Below are positions 1 to 8,019 of a DNA stretch of 34,339 nt, one piece after another. The first letter of the stretch is position 1; each line of letters opens with the position of its first letter. The position numbers and the translations under genes were made by a program. Source of the stretch: Paraburkholderia dinghuensis (GTDB lineage: Bacteria > Pseudomonadota > Gammaproteobacteria > Burkholderiales > Burkholderiaceae); assembly GCF_003837865.1 (NCBI RefSeq), contig NZ_RQIS01000024.1, forward strand, positions 1-34,339. Direction: 5' to 3'. The notes under the pieces are model-generated. The model was not told the origin of the DNA. It was given only the letters and a program-made list of their open reading frames with translations, and made no database searches.

Positions 1-72
1 ACAGGACCGTGAAACAACTCCACGCCGATGATAGTGCGGATTGCCCGTGTGAAAGTAGGTAATCGTCAGGCT
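1..72 (+). rRNA. rrf: 5S ribosomal RNA, 3' part (truncated by window edge)
   Basis: The first 72 bases match, from memory, the 3' two thirds of Burkholderia 5S rRNA: the ACAGGACCGTGAAAC segment, the CGCCGATGATAGTGCGG arm and the closing strand TCGTCAGGC that would pair with the missing 5' end. The 5' third lies outside the window. It is presumably the last gene of an rrn operon, because a strong terminator follows within 20 bases. The exact mature 3' end is uncertain by 1-3 bases. Confidence 0.9.
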
Positions 73-90
73 CCTTATGCTGCAAGTCGA

Positions 91-123
91 AACCCCGGAC
101 TCTCCGAAAGAGAGCCGGGGTTT
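91..123 (+). terminator. rRNA operon intrinsic terminator
   Basis: A GC-rich hairpin with arms around 91-103 and 109-122 (CCCCGG and CTCTC pairing with GAGAG and CCGGGG) closes on a CGAAA loop and is followed by TTT. It lies about 20 bases after the 5S rRNA, as expected for the end of an rrn transcript. Confidence 0.8.
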
Positions 124-242
124 CGGCGTTTACGCGCGCTCAAACGCTTCAGGAACGGCTTGCCCGGGTGCAAGACCGTAAGCGGGCACACCCCGGCGCA
201 AGCCCGGGACGCCGACCCGGCAGGTCGCGCCGTGAAACCCAC

Positions 243-269
243 CAAAAAAAACCGTCCCGAAGGACGGCT
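243..269 (-). terminator. Intrinsic terminator of the M20 amidohydrolase gene
   Basis: Read on the minus strand, a GGACGG-type 6-bp stem (252-257 with 262-267) with a TTCG loop is followed by a run of seven T (244-250). It lies about 25 bases beyond the stop codon of the minus-strand gene ending at 293. The tetraloop and long T-run make this a confident rho-independent terminator. Confidence 0.85.
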
Positions 270-292
270 TTCGCTCCTGGGACCCGGGCAAA

Positions 293-1486
293 CTATCCCT
301 GCGCAAGAAATCTCGTCGCTAGTTGCACCCAATATGACGAACCAACCGGCAACAGTTCGTCGTTGAAGTCGTAGCTCGCATTGTGCAACATGCACGGCCC
401 CGAGCCGTGGCCCGCATCGCGATGACCGCCGTCCCCGTTACCCAGAAACGCGTAGCAGCCCGGCTTCTCGCGCAGCATGAACGAGAAATCCTCGGCGCCC
501 ATTGTCGGTTCGATGTTGGCATTAACGCGCTGTTCACCAACCACCTCGCGCATCACCTCCGCTGCAAACTGCGTTTCTTTGCTGCTGTTCACCGTCGGGG
601 GATAGTTGCGGTGGAAGGTCACCTCGACTGAGCACTCATAGGCTTCCGCTGTGCTTTCTGCGATCTTGCGCAACCGCGATTCGATCAGATCCAGCGTCTG
701 TGTCGTGAAGGTGCGGACTGTTCCGGCTAGCCACGCTTCATTCGGCACGACGTTCAACGCATCACCGGCGTGAATCTGCGTAATCGACAACACCGCCGTG
801 TCGAGCGGTTTTTTGTTGCGCGTGATGATGCTTTGCAGTCCATTTGCGATCTGAACCGCAGTGAACACGGGATCGCGTCCGTAATGCGGCAGCGCAGCAT
901 GCGATCCGACACCTTTGATCACGATCCGGAATTCGTTGCTCGACGCCATGATCGGGCCTTCGGTTACTCCGAAGTACCCCGCCGGCATTCCCGGCCAGTT
1001 ATGGATGCCGAAGACGGCATCGACCGGAAAACGCTCAAAGAGCCCATCTTCGATCATGGCTTTCGCGCCCGCCCCACCCTCTTCAGCGGGCTGGAAGATA
1101 AACACCACCGTCCCATCGAACTGACCGTGCTTCGCAAGATACTGCGCGGCGCCGAGCAGCATCGCCATATGGCCATCGTGCCCGCATGCGTGCATCTTTC
1201 CTTCGTTCCGCGAGCGGTGCTCAAACGTATTTTGTTCATGGATCGGCAGTGCATCCATGTCGGCGCGCAGGCCCACCGATCGCGTCCCATTGCCCTTTTT
1301 GAGCACACCGACCACGCCGGTTTTACCCATCCCGCGATGCACCTCGATCCCCCATTCGGTCAGCTTCGACGCGACGAGCTCGGACGTGCCGGTTTCTTCA
1401 TAACGCAGTTCGGGGTGCGCGTGAATCGTTCGTCGGAGTGTCTGGATTTCGCCGTGGGCGGACTGGATTTCCGGGATCAGTTTCAT
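293..1486 (-). CDS. M20 family metallo-amidohydrolase (hippurate hydrolase-like)
   Basis: A cytoplasmic zinc or manganese amidohydrolase that cleaves N-acyl amino acids (hippurate, N-acetyl or indole-acyl amino acid type). The 397 residues are the usual length for the M20D subfamily. Visible metal-site motifs are A-C-G-H-D-G-H at 100-106 (Cys101, His103), P-A-E-E-G-G at 133-138 (catalytic pair Glu135/Glu136), His162 in I-H-N-W-P and His368 near the C-terminus. The dimerisation-lid segment with G-S-H-A-A-L-P-H (194-201) is present. No signal peptide is seen. The start is the ATG giving MKLIPEIQ; no good Shine-Dalgarno is visible. It is transcribed towards the rRNA operon and ends in its own terminator. 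The exact substrate cannot be told from sequence; aminoacylase or peptidase alternatives remain. Confidence 0.9.
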   Translation of the reverse strand: MKLIPEIQSAHGEIQTLRRTIHAHPELRYEETGTSELVASKLTEWGIEVHRGMGKTGVVGVLKKGNGTRSVGLRADMDALPIHEQNTFEHRSRNEGKMHACGHDGHMAMLLGAAQYLAKHGQFDGTVVFIFQPAEEGGAGAKAMIEDGLFERFPVDAVFGIHNWPGMPAGYFGVTEGPIMASSNEFRIVIKGVGSHAALPHYGRDPVFTAVQIANGLQSIITRNKKPLDTAVLSITQIHAGDALNVVPNEAWLAGTVRTFTTQTLDLIESRLRKIAESTAEAYECSVEVTFHRNYPPTVNSSKETQFAAEVMREVVGEQRVNANIEPTMGAEDFSFMLREKPGCYAFLGNGDGGHRDAGHGSGPCMLHNASYDFNDELLPVGSSYWVQLATRFLAQG

Positions 1487-1610
1487 GGCGGACGGTGCGT
1501 GAGCAGGTGAGCATCCGGAATCGAACCGGGTCAGGATTAATCATTCTACGCCCACGCCTTTTTTTTGCGAGACCGCATGGGCGCACCGGAGAGCGGTGGC
1601 CCGACCATAC

Positions 1611-1616
1611 TAAAAT
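1611..1616 (+). promoter_or_regulatory. Candidate -10 element before the molybdopterin oxidoreductase gene
   Basis: TAAAAT lies 39 bases before the ATG at 1656, in the 169-base gap between two divergent genes. No convincing -35 hexamer sits 16-18 bases upstream, so this is only a candidate sigma-70 promoter. Confidence 0.3.
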
Positions 1617-1655
1617 CGCAAGACCGAAACGCCTCTCTGATTTGAAAGAGTCCCG

Positions 1656-3734
1656 ATGAATGCATCAGCCGATTTCGCACGCGCGGTTTGTCCTCACGAT
1701 TGTCCCGATACGTGCGCGATGCGCGTGACCGTCGAAGACGGCCGTGCGATCAAGATTGCGGGCGACCCCGATCACCCGCCGACGCAAGGCGTGCTCTGCA
1801 CGAAGGTGAGCCGCTATGCAGAGCGCGTACATCATCCGATGCGTTTGACCCAACCGATGAAGCGCGTAGGCCGCAAAGGCGAGGGGCGTTTCGAGTCGAT
1901 TAGTTGGGAAGAGGCGAGCGAAATTGCGGCGTCGCGGCTCGGCGAAATTGCGGCACGCACGCCCGAGGCGATTTTGCCGTACAGCTACGCGGGCACCATG
2001 GGGCTCGTGCAGGGCGACAGCATTGCCCAGCGGTTCTTCCACAAGCTCGGCGCGTCGCGGCTCGATCGCACGATTTGCGCCGCAGCGGGGGCTGCCGGCC
2101 TGCGCTATACGTATGGATCCAGCGTCGGCATGCACATGGAGCATTTCGCCGAAAGCGAAGTAATCCTGATTTGGGGCGGCAACCCGATCGCGTCGAATCT
2201 GCACTTCTGGACGCGAGCCCAGGAAGCGAAGCGTAACGGCGCCAAGCTGATCGCGATCGATCCGTACCGCTCGCTGACCGCGGAGAAGTGTCATCAGCAC
2301 ATCGCGCTGAAGCCCGGCACGGACGGTGCACTCGCGCTCGGCATGATGTACGTGCTGATTACCGACAACCGGCTCGATAACGATTACCTGGTCGCGCACA
2401 CGCACGGCTACGAGGCGCTCAAGGCACGTGCGCTCACTTATTCGCCTGCACGCGTGGCCGAAATCTGCGGTATCGACGAGCAGGTCATCGTTGATCTTGC
2501 CCGTCTCTACGGTTCCACGCGCAAAGCGGCTATTCGCATGAACTACGGTTTGCAGCGTGTGCGCGGCGGCGGCAACGCCGTGCGCGCGATTGCCTGTCTG
2601 CCCGCACTCACCGGTGCATGGCGCGAGCGCGCGGGTGGCGTGCTGCTGTCGTCGTCGGGATGGGCGAACATCGACGCAAACGCGCTCCAGCGTCCCGATC
2701 TGATCCCCGGCTGGCCGAAGCGCTTGCCGCGTGTGATCAACATGAATCAGATTGGCAACGCGCTCACGCATGCGGGCGATGCCGCGTTCGGCCCAAAGAT
2801 CGAGGCGATCGTGGTCTACAACTCAAATCCGGTGGCGGTTGCGCCTGATTCGCGCACGGTCGCGGCGGGCTTCGCGCGTGAGGATCTCTTTACGATCGTG
2901 CTCGAGCAGTTCCAGACCGACACGGCTGACTACGCCGATCTGTTGCTGCCCGCGACGACGCAACTCGAACACCTCGATGTCCACAAGTCATACGGCCATA
3001 CGTACGTCATGGCGAATGTGCCCGCGCTCGCGCCGGTGGGCGAGGCGCGCCCAAACACGGAAATCTTCCGGACGATCGCGCGCAAGATGGGTTTGACGGA
3101 GCCTGCGCTCTTCGAGGCAGACGAAGACGTGGCAGCGCAAGCGTTCCAGTGGGGCGATCCGGTATTCGACGGCATCGACTGGACATCGCTGAAGGCAAAT
3201 GGCTGGGCGAAACTCAACGTTGCCGATGCCCCGTTCGCCAATGGCGGTTTCCGCACGCCGTCGGGCAAGTGCGAGTTTTACAGCGACGTGCTCGCGAAAA
3301 TGGGTCTTGACCCACTGCCTGATTACCTCCCGCCGTATGAGTCGGCGGACGGCGCGCCAGAACTCGCGGCCCGCTATCCGCTCGCGATGATCTCGCCGCC
3401 CGCGCGCAATTTCCTCAACAGCACGTTCGTGAATATCGAAAGCCTGCGTGCGACCGAAGGCGAGCCGCATGTCGACCTCAATCCCGCGGATGCGGTCAGC
3501 CGTGGCATCGCTGATGGCGACGAAGTGCGCGTCTTCAACGATCGCGGTGCGATGCGCGCGAGGGCTCGCGTCAGTGACCGCGCACGCGAGGGCCTCGTAG
3601 TCGGCTTGTCGATCTGGTGGAAGAAGTTGTCCCCGGACGGCCGCAATGCCAACGAGGTGACCAGCCAGGCGTTGACCGACCTCGGCGGCTCGGCGACGTT
3701 TTACGACTGCCTCGTCGAAGTCGAACGCGTCTGA
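1656..3734 (+). CDS. Molybdopterin-dependent oxidoreductase (single-subunit, 4Fe-4S, DMSO reductase superfamily)
   Basis: A 692-residue catalytic subunit of the prokaryotic molybdopterin oxidoreductase (formate dehydrogenase/BisC-like) family. The N-terminus has a 4Fe-4S binding pattern Cys12-x3-Cys16-x3-Cys20-x27-Cys48. The Mo-cofactor domains follow, with the nucleotide-binding stretch I-W-G-G-N-P near 172-177 and the C-terminal dinucleotide-binding domain from about 575. Cys141 (T-I-C-A-A-A-G) lies where such enzymes carry a Mo ligand, but I cannot prove that it is one. There is no twin-arginine signal, so the enzyme is probably cytoplasmic. No iron-sulphur or membrane partner subunit is adjacent. 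The substrate is unknown. The start follows a weak AAAGAG; no alternative ATG preserves the first cysteine cluster. Confidence 0.85.
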   Translation: MNASADFARAVCPHDCPDTCAMRVTVEDGRAIKIAGDPDHPPTQGVLCTKVSRYAERVHHPMRLTQPMKRVGRKGEGRFESISWEEASEIAASRLGEIAARTPEAILPYSYAGTMGLVQGDSIAQRFFHKLGASRLDRTICAAAGAAGLRYTYGSSVGMHMEHFAESEVILIWGGNPIASNLHFWTRAQEAKRNGAKLIAIDPYRSLTAEKCHQHIALKPGTDGALALGMMYVLITDNRLDNDYLVAHTHGYEALKARALTYSPARVAEICGIDEQVIVDLARLYGSTRKAAIRMNYGLQRVRGGGNAVRAIACLPALTGAWRERAGGVLLSSSGWANIDANALQRPDLIPGWPKRLPRVINMNQIGNALTHAGDAAFGPKIEAIVVYNSNPVAVAPDSRTVAAGFAREDLFTIVLEQFQTDTADYADLLLPATTQLEHLDVHKSYGHTYVMANVPALAPVGEARPNTEIFRTIARKMGLTEPALFEADEDVAAQAFQWGDPVFDGIDWTSLKANGWAKLNVADAPFANGGFRTPSGKCEFYSDVLAKMGLDPLPDYLPPYESADGAPELAARYPLAMISPPARNFLNSTFVNIESLRATEGEPHVDLNPADAVSRGIADGDEVRVFNDRGAMRARARVSDRAREGLVVGLSIWWKKLSPDGRNANEVTSQALTDLGGSATFYDCLVEVERV

Positions 3735-3858
3735 GCCGGACAAGGCCAGCAAACACGCCGTATCAGGTGCCTGGACTCGTACGCCTCGTTTCTCGTGCTA
3801 CGTCCTTTCGAGCCGCGTTTCTAACTTGCTGATTTGCGGGCTAAATCCGGGCGCTTCC

Positions 3859-3882
3859 GTGCTACGATCCACTTTTTAGCAC
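3859..3882 (+). promoter_or_regulatory. fadD promoter with overlapping dyad (possible operator)
   Basis: An extended -10 (TG at 3860-3861, then TACGAT at 3863-3868) overlaps a perfect 6-bp inverted repeat, GTGCTA at 3859-3864 and TAGCAC at 3877-3882, with 12 bases between the arms. The sequence GTGCTACG also occurs at 3795-3802. An operator overlapping the promoter of a fatty acid degradation gene would fit a repressor site, but the regulator cannot be named. Confidence 0.35.
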
Positions 3883-3913
3883 GACCATTCGAAAATATTG
3901 GAGGCGACCCGGC

Positions 3914-5587
3914 ATGCAAAAAGTCTGGCTGAAATCGTATCCCCCCGGTGTTCCAGCGGAAATCGATCCGGGCCGCTATGCGTCGATTACGGCGCTGCTC
4001 GAGGAGAGTTTCAGCACTTACAGGACGAAGCCCGCCTTTGCGTGCATGGGCAAGGAGATCACTTACGGTCAGCTTGACGACATTTCACGTCGGCTTGCGG
4101 CCTGGTTCCAGTCGCGTGGCCTCGCGCGTGGCGCGCGTATCGCGATCATGATGCCGAATGTCCTGCAGTACCCGATCGCGTTGGCTGCGATCTTGCGCGC
4201 GGGCTATGTCGTAGTGAACGTGAATCCGCTCTACACACCGCGTGAGCTCGAACATCAACTGAAGGACAGCGGCGCCGAGGCGATCGTCATCCTCGAAAAT
4301 TTTGCGTCGACGCTCGATGCGGTCGTCGCCAACACCAGCGTCAAGCATATCGTGGTCGCCTCGATGGGCGATCTGCTCGGTGCGAAGGGCTGTCTCGTCA
4401 ATTTCGTCGTGCGTCGCGTCAAGAAAATGGTGCCCGCCTGGACTCTGCGGGGCCATGTGCGCTTTAGGGACGCGATCGCCGCCAATGCTCCTTCGGCATT
4501 CAAGCCCGTCGATCAGAAGGGAGACGACGTGGCGTTTCTGCAATACACGGGCGGCACGACCGGCGTCTCGAAGGGCGCGACGCTGCTGCATCGCAATCTG
4601 ATTGCGAACGTGCTGCAATCGGCTGCGTGGACCGAACCCGGCATGGTGAACCTGCCGGCCGACGCACAGACTGTGACGGTAGCGGCGCTGCCGCTCTATC
4701 ACGTGTTTGCGCTGACCGTGTGCGGTCTGTTGTCGATGCACACGGGCGCCCTCACCATCCTGATTCCGAACCCGCGCGACATCGCGGGCATGATCAAGGA
4801 GTTACACGGCTACGCGATTACGACGTTCCCCGCGGTCAACACGCTGTACAACGCGATCCTCGATCATCCGGACTTCGGCAAGCTCGACTTCTCGAAGCTG
4901 CGCGTCGCCATTGGCGGCGGCATGGCGGTGCAGGAGGCCGTTGCGAACCGCTGGTTTGAGAAGACCCATACGCCGATCGTCGAGGGATACGGTCTCTCTG
5001 AAACTTCACCCATCGTGGCGTGCAATCCGGCGACGGTGACCGAATATACCGGCACGATCGGCCTGCCGATGCCCTCGACCGAAATCTCCATCCGCGACGA
5101 CGCAGGCAACGAATTGTCGATCGGCGAAGCGGGCGAGATCTGCATTCGCGGGCCGCAGGTCATGGCGGGCTACTGGCAGCGGCCGGACGAAACGGCGAAG
5201 GTCATGACGCCGGACGGCTTCTTCAAGTCGGGTGACGTGGGGGTGGTGGACGCGCGCGGTTACGTGAAACTCGTCGACCGCAAGAAGGACATGATTCTGG
5301 TCTCGGGCTTCAACGTTTATCCGAATGAAGTGGAGGATGTCGTCGCGAAGCTGCCGGGTGTGTTCGAGGTGGCCGCGGTGGGGGTGCCCGACCCGCACTC
5401 GGGTGAGGCGGTGAAGCTCTTCGTCGTGAAGAAGGACCCGGCGCTCACCGATAAGGATGTCCTCGATTTCTGCAAGAAACAGCTCACGGGGTACAAGCGG
5501 CCGAAGCTCATCGAATTCCGCAGCGAATTGCCGAAGAGCAACGTCGGCAAGATCCTGCGCCGGCAACTGCGCGACAGCCACGCTTGA
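3914..5587 (+). CDS. fadD: Long-chain fatty acid-CoA ligase
   Basis: An ATP-dependent acyl-CoA synthetase (ANL superfamily) that activates long-chain fatty acids to acyl-CoA for beta-oxidation, at the cytoplasmic face of the inner membrane. Its 557 residues match the FadD family (about 560). The AMP-binding P-loop Y-T-G-G-T-T-G-V-S-K-G is at 211-221, the A5 motif E-G-Y-G-L-S-E-T-S-P at 357-366, and D-G-F-F-K-S-G-D with D-R-K-K-D-M-I follows. The C-terminal domain carries the catalytic lysine of the G-K-I-L motif (Lys546). The start is well fixed by a GGAGG at 3900-3904, 9 bases before the ATG. It is followed by a hairpin and a terminator, so it is probably monocistronic. Chain-length preference cannot be read from sequence. 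Confidence 0.93.
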   Translation: MQKVWLKSYPPGVPAEIDPGRYASITALLEESFSTYRTKPAFACMGKEITYGQLDDISRRLAAWFQSRGLARGARIAIMMPNVLQYPIALAAILRAGYVVVNVNPLYTPRELEHQLKDSGAEAIVILENFASTLDAVVANTSVKHIVVASMGDLLGAKGCLVNFVVRRVKKMVPAWTLRGHVRFRDAIAANAPSAFKPVDQKGDDVAFLQYTGGTTGVSKGATLLHRNLIANVLQSAAWTEPGMVNLPADAQTVTVAALPLYHVFALTVCGLLSMHTGALTILIPNPRDIAGMIKELHGYAITTFPAVNTLYNAILDHPDFGKLDFSKLRVAIGGGMAVQEAVANRWFEKTHTPIVEGYGLSETSPIVACNPATVTEYTGTIGLPMPSTEISIRDDAGNELSIGEAGEICIRGPQVMAGYWQRPDETAKVMTPDGFFKSGDVGVVDARGYVKLVDRKKDMILVSGFNVYPNEVEDVVAKLPGVFEVAAVGVPDPHSGEAVKLFVVKKDPALTDKDVLDFCKKQLTGYKRPKLIEFRSELPKSNVGKILRRQLRDSHA

Positions 5588-5596
5588 GCGGTACCA

Positions 5597-5623
5597 CCGG
5601 CGCCGCGCCTTTCGAGGCGCCGG
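5597..5623 (+). other. Stem-loop just after fadD
   Basis: CCGGCGCC (5597-5604) and GGCGCCGG (5616-5623) form a perfect 8-bp inverted repeat with an 11-base loop, starting 10 bases after the fadD stop. There is no T-run, so it may protect the mRNA 3' end or assist the terminator downstream. Confidence 0.5.
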
Positions 5624-5671
5624 CGACCCGCGCTGGCCCGTTTGCGCGGACGTAACTCCAGCCATCGCCGG

Positions 5672-5709
5672 AACGGCCCGATCAGCGCAAGCCGATCGGG
5701 CCGTTTCGT
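5672..5709 (+). terminator. Intrinsic terminator downstream of fadD
   Basis: A 12-bp perfect stem (AACGGCCCGATC at 5672-5683 with its complement at 5694-5705) and a 10-base loop are followed by a T-rich stretch containing GTTTCG and TTT. It lies 85 bases after fadD. Confidence 0.75.
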
Positions 5710-5781
5710 TTACAGGCTGCCCGTCCGTTTCGTCAGTGCGTGCGATTCGGTTGGTCCGGCACCGCGTGCCACCAATGCAAA

Positions 5782-5807
5782 GAAAAAAGGCGCCCGGAGG
5801 CGCCTTT
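5782..5807 (-). terminator. Intrinsic terminator of the porin gene
   Basis: On the minus strand, a 9-bp stem AAAGGCGCC (5799-5807 with 5786-5794) with a TCCG tetraloop runs into a T-tract complementary to the A-run at 5783-5788. It starts 23 bases beyond the porin stop codon. Confidence 0.88.
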
Positions 5808-5829
5808 GAGAGTGATACGACTCTTCTTG

Positions 5830-7023
5830 TTAGAACTTGTGGCGGATGCCGACACGCGCCGTGAACTGGTTGGGGCCGCTCGATGCCGTCAGGTTGTTGA
5901 TCGCAGCGACTGCCGCGTTTCCGGTCGAGTCCGTGCCCGTAGCGTGCTGATAAATGCCGATGACGTAGACGTCCGTGCGCTTCGACAGGAAGTAGTCCGT
6001 GCCGATCTGGTACTGGAAGTACTTCGCGGTACCCGTGCTCGTTCCGTTCGCCTTCGTGACGCTGCCGCGGTCCACGTAGTCGAACGCGAGGCCGCCCAGC
6101 AGAGCCGGCGTGAATTGGTACTTGAAGTTGACTTCGGCGTTGTTGAACGTAGCGTTCGTGCCGCGCTCAAAGTTCGTCGCGCCGTTCGCGCCGAGGTTGC
6201 GGAAGCTGACGTTCGAGTAGTTCAGGCCGAACGTCGCTGCACCGAACGTGTAGTTGCCGGCTACGCCGATTACCTGGTACGTGTTCGCGCTGAGGAAGCC
6301 AGAATAGACCGGCGTGCCGGCGCCGATCTTGCCAGGTGTCGTCGTCGTGGTGTTATTGCCCATCAGGCCGCCCGCATTCGACGGCGTGCGAGCGTTCAGG
6401 TAGCCAGCGGCGAGAGACAGCGGGCCGTTGTTATAGCTGCCGCCCAACGACCAGGTCTGGTTCTCCGTGAAGTTGCCTGCCTGACCGCCGAGGCTGTACA
6501 TACCACCGAATTGCAGACCAGCGTAGTTCACGCTCGTGAACTTGATGGCGTTGTTGGTGCGGAAAGCGTTGTTGAAGTTGTCGACGTCACCCGGCTTGGC
6601 GCCGATGTAGCCGCTCCACTGGTCAGCTGCGATCAGCGGTCCGATGTAGTCGACGACGGAGTCGTACTGGCGACCCAGCGTGACCGCGCCGAACTGCGAG
6701 CTGCTCAGGCCGACGTAAGCCTGACGGCCGAAGAGCAGGCCGCCCAGGCCGATTGCGCCTGTGCCCAGATCGAAGCCGTTTTCGAGCACGAAGACTGCCT
6801 TCAGGCCGCCACCGAGATCTTCGGCGCCGCGCAGGCCCCAACGGCTGCCTTGCATCACGCCGCTCGACATGTTGTACAGGTGAGCGCTGCCAGTAGCAGT
6901 TTTGACGTTCGTAACGAGGTTGATGCCTTGGTCGATGATGCCGTACAGCGTGACGCTGCTTTGTGCGTGAGCGACACCGGCGAACGCGCCCAGTGCGGCA
7001 AGCGCGAGAAGCGATTTCTTCAT
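5830..7023 (-). CDS. Gram-negative general porin (OmpC/Opc-like, 16-strand trimer type)
   Basis: An outer membrane diffusion porin of the beta-proteobacterial family. The 397 residues open with a Sec signal peptide MKKSLLALAALGAFAGVAHA, cleaved after Ala20, and the mature chain begins QSSVTLYGIIDQG, the usual first strand. The C-terminus ends in a strand finishing with Phe (A-R-V-G-I-R-H-K-F), the BAM recognition signature. Alternating hydrophobic strands and the L3-loop-like E-N-G-F-D-L-G-T-G segment are visible. The ribosome binding site on the minus strand is GGAG, about 10 bases before the ATG. The gene is flanked by its own terminator and a long upstream region, so it is monocistronic. 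Burkholderiales carry many paralogues, so no specific symbol is given and solute preference is unknown. Confidence 0.93.
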   Translation of the reverse strand: MKKSLLALAALGAFAGVAHAQSSVTLYGIIDQGINLVTNVKTATGSAHLYNMSSGVMQGSRWGLRGAEDLGGGLKAVFVLENGFDLGTGAIGLGGLLFGRQAYVGLSSSQFGAVTLGRQYDSVVDYIGPLIAADQWSGYIGAKPGDVDNFNNAFRTNNAIKFTSVNYAGLQFGGMYSLGGQAGNFTENQTWSLGGSYNNGPLSLAAGYLNARTPSNAGGLMGNNTTTTTPGKIGAGTPVYSGFLSANTYQVIGVAGNYTFGAATFGLNYSNVSFRNLGANGATNFERGTNATFNNAEVNFKYQFTPALLGGLAFDYVDRGSVTKANGTSTGTAKYFQYQIGTDYFLSKRTDVYVIGIYQHATGTDSTGNAAVAAINNLTASSGPNQFTARVGIRHKF

Positions 7024-7098
7024 TGTGAAAAGTCTCCAGTATTTTTGAATCTTTTTGATCAGGGCCGATTTTTATTGGATATGGGGCCCTGCAGGTAA

Positions 7099-7120
7099 GT
7101 TAACTTCGCGAGAAGTTGAC
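7099..7120. promoter_or_regulatory. Inverted repeat upstream of the porin gene (possible operator)
   Basis: GTTAACTTC (7099-7107) and GAAGTTGAC (7112-7120) form a 9-bp dyad with one mismatch around a 4-base centre, 76-97 bases upstream of the porin start. A second shorter dyad, AAGTGA and TCACTT with 9 bases between (7150-7170), lies further upstream. Such dyads near a porin promoter are plausible regulator sites; no protein can be assigned. Confidence 0.35.
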
Positions 7121-7202
7121 TGTAATGTAACAGCCGTTTAACTCGGGCAAAGTGAAAATCCGGGTCACTTCTAAGTACATGTTTCGTTTACACAACATGG
7201 TC

Positions 7203-7208
7203 TAAAAT
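7203..7208 (+). promoter_or_regulatory. Candidate -10 element for coq7
   Basis: TAAAAT lies 111 bases before the coq7 ATG, in the divergent porin/coq7 interval, without an obvious -35. Low confidence. Confidence 0.3.
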
Positions 7209-7318
7209 ATGCGGTTACTATCGGCGCTGCCCCTGATTGACGGTGTCGTAGCAGTTCCTGTAATGGCGAAAGACAGCCTGTTGTTCGCCCGACGCGTGTG
7301 CACCGAAAGGGAGGTTGG

Positions 7319-7981
7319 ATGACGCTTGATGAGTTGATTACCGAATTTGATAGGGGCCTGCGCTCCATCACCGGCGTTTCCCGCATGACGCGGCCTATGC
7401 CGATGCCGTCCGCGCTGCCGGCGGCCACTGAATCCGCCGAAGGCGCCCCGCAGGCCGCTGCGGAACTCACGCAGGCTGAGCGTGCGCATGCCGCCGGGCT
7501 GATGCGCGTGAATCACGTTGGTGAGGTTTGCGCCCAGGCGCTCTATCAGGCGCAGAAGCTGGCCACGCGTTCGCCCACGCTCAAGGCGTCTTTTGGACAG
7601 GCCGCGCTGGATGAGGAGGATCACCTCGCGTGGACAGCACGCCGCCTCGAGGCGCTCGACTCGCGTCCCAGTTTGCTCAATCCGCTCTGGTATGCGGGGG
7701 CGCTCGCAATCGGTCTTGCTGCCGGCCGTTTCGGCGACAAGGTCAGTCTCGGTTTCATGGCCGAGACCGAGCGGCAGGTCGAGCATCATCTCGACGGCCA
7801 CCTCGAAAGTCTGCCGCCCGCCGACCTCGAGTCGCGTGCTGTCGTCGAGCAGATGCGTGCCGACGAGATCGCTCACGCGAAGGCCGCGACAGACGCAGGC
7901 GGCACTGAGTTGCCTCTGCCGGTGCGTTCGCTGATGCGCGCAGCATCGAAGGTGATGACCCGTACCGCGTATTACATTTAA
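7319..7981 (+). CDS. coq7: 3-demethoxyubiquinol 3-hydroxylase (Coq7 diiron enzyme)
   Basis: A diiron-carboxylate hydroxylase for the last ring hydroxylation in ubiquinone synthesis, acting at the inner membrane. It replaces the flavin enzyme UbiF of E. coli. The 220-residue protein shows the ferritin-like ligand set: Glu69 (N-H-V-G-E), Glu99 with His102 (D-E-E-D-H), Glu151 (E-T-E-R-Q-V-E-H-H) and Glu183 with His186 (D-E-I-A-H). The spacing of the first ligands matches human COQ7. The ATG at 7319 is preferred because AAGGGAGG sits 5 bases upstream; an in-frame GTG at 7298 would put that site inside the gene. A 50-residue Ala/Pro-rich N-terminal stretch precedes the four-helix core. A terminator follows, so it is monocistronic. 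Confidence 0.92.
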   Translation: MTLDELITEFDRGLRSITGVSRMTRPMPMPSALPAATESAEGAPQAAAELTQAERAHAAGLMRVNHVGEVCAQALYQAQKLATRSPTLKASFGQAALDEEDHLAWTARRLEALDSRPSLLNPLWYAGALAIGLAAGRFGDKVSLGFMAETERQVEHHLDGHLESLPPADLESRAVVEQMRADEIAHAKAATDAGGTELPLPVRSLMRAASKVMTRTAYYI

Positions 7982-7992
7982 GGAATTGACTT

Positions 7993-8019
7993 GGGGTGGC
8001 GCTGCGCCGCCCCGGTTTT
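7993..8019 (+). terminator. Intrinsic terminator of coq7
   Basis: GGGGTGGCG (7993-8001) pairs with CGCCGCCCC (8005-8013), with one G-T pair and a 3-base loop, followed by GGTTTT. It begins 12 bases after the stop codon. Confidence 0.75.

Noticed and set aside
160..291. Perfect 10-bp inverted repeat TTGCCCGGGT / ACCCGGGCAA flanking the M20 gene terminator
   Set aside because: Each arm contains the self-complementary CCCGGG core, so a match is easily met by chance in GC-rich DNA; no element or target duplication is present between the arms.
75..292. Possible tRNA or small gene after the 5S rRNA
   Set aside because: No cloverleaf with a TTC loop and acceptor stem could be drawn, and the open frames there cover two terminators.
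5740..7098. Open frame of 452 codons on the plus strand opposite the porin gene
   Set aside because: The porin on the minus strand has a signal peptide, beta-barrel features and terminal Phe; the opposite frame has none and runs through two terminators' surroundings.
7298..7318. GTG start for coq7 seven codons upstream
   Set aside because: It would place the AAGGGAGG ribosome binding site inside the coding region, whereas the ATG at 7319 is ideally spaced from it.
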